From the NCBI GenBank assembly GCA_011391855.1, contig JAABPT010000439.1, forward strand, positions 1 to 14,689: a stretch of 14,689 nucleotides of DNA, in the 5' to 3' direction. Made by a program: the position numbers and the translations under genes. The stretch's first letter is position 1; every line of letters starts with the position of its first letter. Below, piece after piece: positions 12,573 through 14,689 of this stretch. The notes below the pieces were generated by a model. The model was not told where the DNA came from. It saw nothing but the letters and a program-made list of their open reading frames with translations, and did not search any database. Origin of the DNA: Burkholderiales bacterium. Its GTDB lineage: Bacteria; Pseudomonadota; Gammaproteobacteria; Burkholderiales; Burkholderiaceae_C.

Positions 12573-13472
12573 TCAACCGCGTGCGTCCAGTTCGCGGTGA
12601 CGCAGCAGCGTGGCATAGCGGGCGTCGAAGCGGCGCGCCAGCCACTCCACGGCATAGACCGAACGGTGCTGGCCGCCAGTGCATCCGATGGCCACCGTGA
12701 GGTAGCTGCGCTGGTCGTCCTCGAAGGCCGGCAGCCAGCGCTGCAGGAAGGCCTGGATCTGCGACAGCATCTCCAGCGCTTCGGGTTGTTGTTCCAGGTA
12801 GGCGGCCACCGGCGCGTCACGCCCGGTGAGCGGCCTCAATTCGCGGATGTAGTACGGGTTGGGCAGCACGCGCACGTCGAAGACATAGTCGGCGTCCAGT
12901 GGCACGCCGTGCTTGAAGGCGAATGACTCGAACACCAGCGTCAGCAACGCCTCGCGCGCGCCCACCAGCGAACGCACCCAGCTGCGCAGCAAGGCCGGGC
13001 GCAGCTGGCTGGTGTCGATGACGGTGGAGACCTCGCGCAGGTCCGAGAGCAGCTCGCGCTCCAGCTCGATCGCTTCGATGAGCGCACGCGAAGCATCACC
13101 GCTTTCCGGGCTGGCGGTCAGCGGATGTGGGCGGCGCGTTTCGGAGAAGCGACGCACCAGCGCGTCGGTGCTGGCGTCCAGGAAGATGGGCCGGATGCGC
13201 ACGCCTTCGCTGCGCAACTGGTCGATCAGTGGCACCAGGTCGGGAAGCGAGGTGGCCGTGCGCACGTCCACTGCCACCGCCACGCGGTGCGTGAAGCGTT
13301 CGCTCTCCAGGCGGATGAAGTCGCGCAGCAGTTCCGGCGGCAGGTTGTCGACGCAGAAATAGCCAGCGTCTTCCAGCGCATGCAGCGCCACCGACTTGCC
13401 TGAACCGGAAATGCCGGTGATGAGGATGACCTCGTCCTGCCGGCGGCCTTCCATGGGTATCCAGTCGCTCAC
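12573..13472 (-). CDS. rapZ: RNase adapter RapZ (YvcJ/YhbJ family nucleotide-binding protein)
   Basis: In E. coli RapZ delivers the small RNA GlmZ to RNase E and so tunes GlmS and amino-sugar synthesis. Whether the same RNA target exists in this organism is not shown. The 299-aa product has a Walker A loop GISGSGKS (20-27) followed by VALHALEDAGYFCVDNLPPELL, a Walker B-like VAVDVRT (66-72), a middle part with FLDAS and RRFSETRRPHPL (108-119), and the family C-terminal signature AIGCTGGQHRSVYAVEWLA (261-279). The GTG start at 13472 overlaps the recN stop as GTGA with a G-rich AGGGG about 7 nt upstream; an in-frame ATG at 13454 (293 aa) is a fair alternative. The recN overlap suggests one transcript. 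Confidence 0.95.
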   Translation of the reverse strand: MSDWIPMEGRRQDEVILITGISGSGKSVALHALEDAGYFCVDNLPPELLRDFIRLESERFTHRVAVAVDVRTATSLPDLVPLIDQLRSEGVRIRPIFLDASTDALVRRFSETRRPHPLTASPESGDASRALIEAIELERELLSDLREVSTVIDTSQLRPALLRSWVRSLVGAREALLTLVFESFAFKHGVPLDADYVFDVRVLPNPYYIRELRPLTGRDAPVAAYLEQQPEALEMLSQIQAFLQRWLPAFEDDQRSYLTVAIGCTGGQHRSVYAVEWLARRFDARYATLLRHRELDARG

Positions 13473-14689
13473 TGGCGTGCCCCTGCATTCAGGCCCAGCA
13501 GCGCCTGCGCGTGCGCCGTGCCCGACAGGCGTTCGCCGCCGAGCATGCGCGCCACCTCGGCCACGCGCGACTCGCCTTCCACCGGCTGCACGTCGGACAG
13601 CGTCTGGCCGTCGCGCGGCGACTTGGACACGACGAAATGGTGGTCGGCGCAGGCGGCCACCTGCGCCAGGTGCGTCACGGCCAGCACCTGGCTCGTGCGC
13701 CCCAGCTGCTTCATCAGCCGGCCCACGCTGTCGGCCACGGTGCCGCCGATGCCGGCGTCGATCTCGTCGAAGATCAGCGTCGGCACGCCGGCGCCCGAGC
13801 CGCTTTCGCCCATGGCCGTGGTCACGGCGATGGCCAGCGCCAGCCGCGACAGCTCGCCGCCCGAGGCCACCTTGCCCAGCGGCCGCGGCGTGCTGCCGGC
13901 ATGACCGGCGACGCGGAATTCCACCGTCTCCAGGCCCCAGGACTGCGGTTCCTCCAGCTTCAGCAGCACCACCTCGAAGCGGCCGCCGGCCATGCCCAGC
14001 TGTTGCATGACCTGGGTGACCGCGGCGCCCAGCGCGGGTGCGGCCTTGCGGCGCAACCGCGAGATGCGTTCGGCCTCCTGGCGCCAAGTTTGCTCAGCGG
14101 CGGTGGCGGCGCGTTCCAGCGCATCCAGGTCGGCCGCAGCGTCCAGACTCTTCAGTTCGACCTGCCAGCCCGACAGCAGCGTGGGCAACTCTCCCGGGCT
14201 GCGGCGGTAGCGGCGCGCCAGCGACACCCAGGCGCCCAGGCGTGCGTCGAGTTCGGCCAGGCGGTCGGGGTCGGGTTCGCGCCGGCCCAGGTAGGTTTGC
14301 AGCGTGTGCGCGGCGTCTTCCAATTGCGCCTGCGCAGCGCGCAGCACCTCGGCTACTTCGCCCAGTGCGGTGTCGTAGCGCTGCACCTCGCTGAGTGCGG
14401 CGATGGCGCGCGAGGTCAGGGTGTCGGCACTGGAATCGTCGTCCGACACGGCGGCCAGTGCGGCGCGCGCACCTTCGAGCAAGGCCTGGCCGTGTGCCAG
14501 GCGCTGCTGTTCGGCGTTCAGGCGCTCCCACTCGCCTTCGGCCGGTGCCAGCTTGTCCAGCTCGCCGATCTGCCAGGCCAGCCGTTCGCGTTCGCGGCCC
14601 AGCGTTTCGCGCTGGCCGCGGGCTTCGTGCAGCCGGCGCAGCGCTTCGCGCCACTGCTGCCAGGCGGCGGCCAGGGCCGAGGTGTCGGC
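13469..14689 (-). CDS. recN: DNA repair protein RecN, 5'-partial
   Basis: RecN is an SMC-like ATPase that acts with RecA at double-strand breaks. The window holds the C-terminal 406 residues. The frame stays open to the right edge, continuing upstream of the TTG at 14482 through ...RERERLAWQIGELDKL, so that TTG is internal. Roughly the first 150 residues, including Walker A, lie outside. Visible are the coiled-coil arms with many Arg/Ala/Gln heptads, the ABC signature VASGGELSRLALAIAV (around 13830-13875), Walker B LIFDEIDAGIGG (around 13740-13775) and the H-loop VLAVTHLAQVAACADHHFVV. The stop TGA at 13471-13469 overlaps the rapZ GTG. An LexA box would lie outside the window. Confidence 0.96.
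   Translation of the reverse strand, partial: ADTSALAAAWQQWREALRRLHEARGQRETLGRERERLAWQIGELDKLAPAEGEWERLNAEQQRLAHGQALLEGARAALAAVSDDDSSADTLTSRAIAALSEVQRYDTALGEVAEVLRAAQAQLEDAAHTLQTYLGRREPDPDRLAELDARLGAWVSLARRYRRSPGELPTLLSGWQVELKSLDAAADLDALERAATAAEQTWRQEAERISRLRRKAAPALGAAVTQVMQQLGMAGGRFEVVLLKLEEPQSWGLETVEFRVAGHAGSTPRPLGKVASGGELSRLALAIAVTTAMGESGSGAGVPTLIFDEIDAGIGGTVADSVGRLMKQLGRTSQVLAVTHLAQVAACADHHFVVSKSPRDGQTLSDVQPVEGESRVAEVARMLGGERLSGTAHAQALLGLNAGARQ

Noticed and set aside
13469..14482. recN starting at TTG 14482
   Set aside because: The frame continues upstream to the window edge with RecN-like coiled-coil sequence, so TTG 14482 is an internal Leu codon.
1..14689. A novel defence, secretion or biosynthetic gene system
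   Set aside because: Every sizeable frame in the window belongs to a recognised core family; there are no unidentified multi-gene clusters, CRISPR arrays, reverse transcriptases or toxin-antitoxin pairs.

Overview
This is a gene-dense, high-GC stretch of chromosome from a betaproteobacterium, most likely of the order Burkholderiales (Comamonadaceae/Sphaerotilaceae-like). The assignment rests on the gene order rsmD-coaD-ferredoxin and TPR-lolB-ispE-tRNAGln-prs-rplY-pth, the long CTC-type L25, and protein wording typical of that group. No IS element, prophage, CRISPR array, toxin-antitoxin pair or integrase is visible. It reads as ordinary core chromosome, and I do not see a new multi-gene system.

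Layout: (1) 1-1513, plus strand: the end of rsmD (16S rRNA methyltransferase, 5' end outside the window), coaD (coenzyme A synthesis) and a YfhL-type 2[4Fe-4S] ferredoxin. (2) 1341-7717, minus strand, read right to left: a secreted TPR protein, lolB (lipoprotein insertion), ispE (isoprenoid synthesis), tRNA-Gln(UUG), prs (PRPP synthesis), rplY (ribosomal protein L25), pth (peptidyl-tRNA hydrolase) and a small exported DUF4124 protein. The DUF4124 gene collides tail to tail with the ferredoxin gene, with a 173-bp antisense overlap. (3) 7761-11834, plus strand: mutM, a dynamin-like GTPase and mutY. The two halves of 8-oxoguanine repair thus flank a predicted membrane-remodelling GTPase. (4) 11878-14689, minus strand, read right to left: recN (5' end outside the window), rapZ and a LON substrate-binding-domain protein, convergent with mutY.

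Five gene junctions use a 4-nt stop/start overlap (ATGA, GTGA or TTGA), which points to translational coupling. Two factor-independent-type terminators (after rplY and after prs) split the long minus-strand block into units. Candidate control elements include an extended -10 promoter inside ispE aimed at tRNA-Gln/prs, a Fur-box-like sequence in the divergent TPR/mutM gap, and possible leaderless starts for pth and mutM.

The main items for a second look are the intragenic ispE promoter candidate, the Fur-like site, the ferredoxin/DUF4124 overlap, the mutM-dynamin-mutY arrangement and a set of short tandem repeats in otherwise minimal intergenic gaps. All are inferences from sequence alone.
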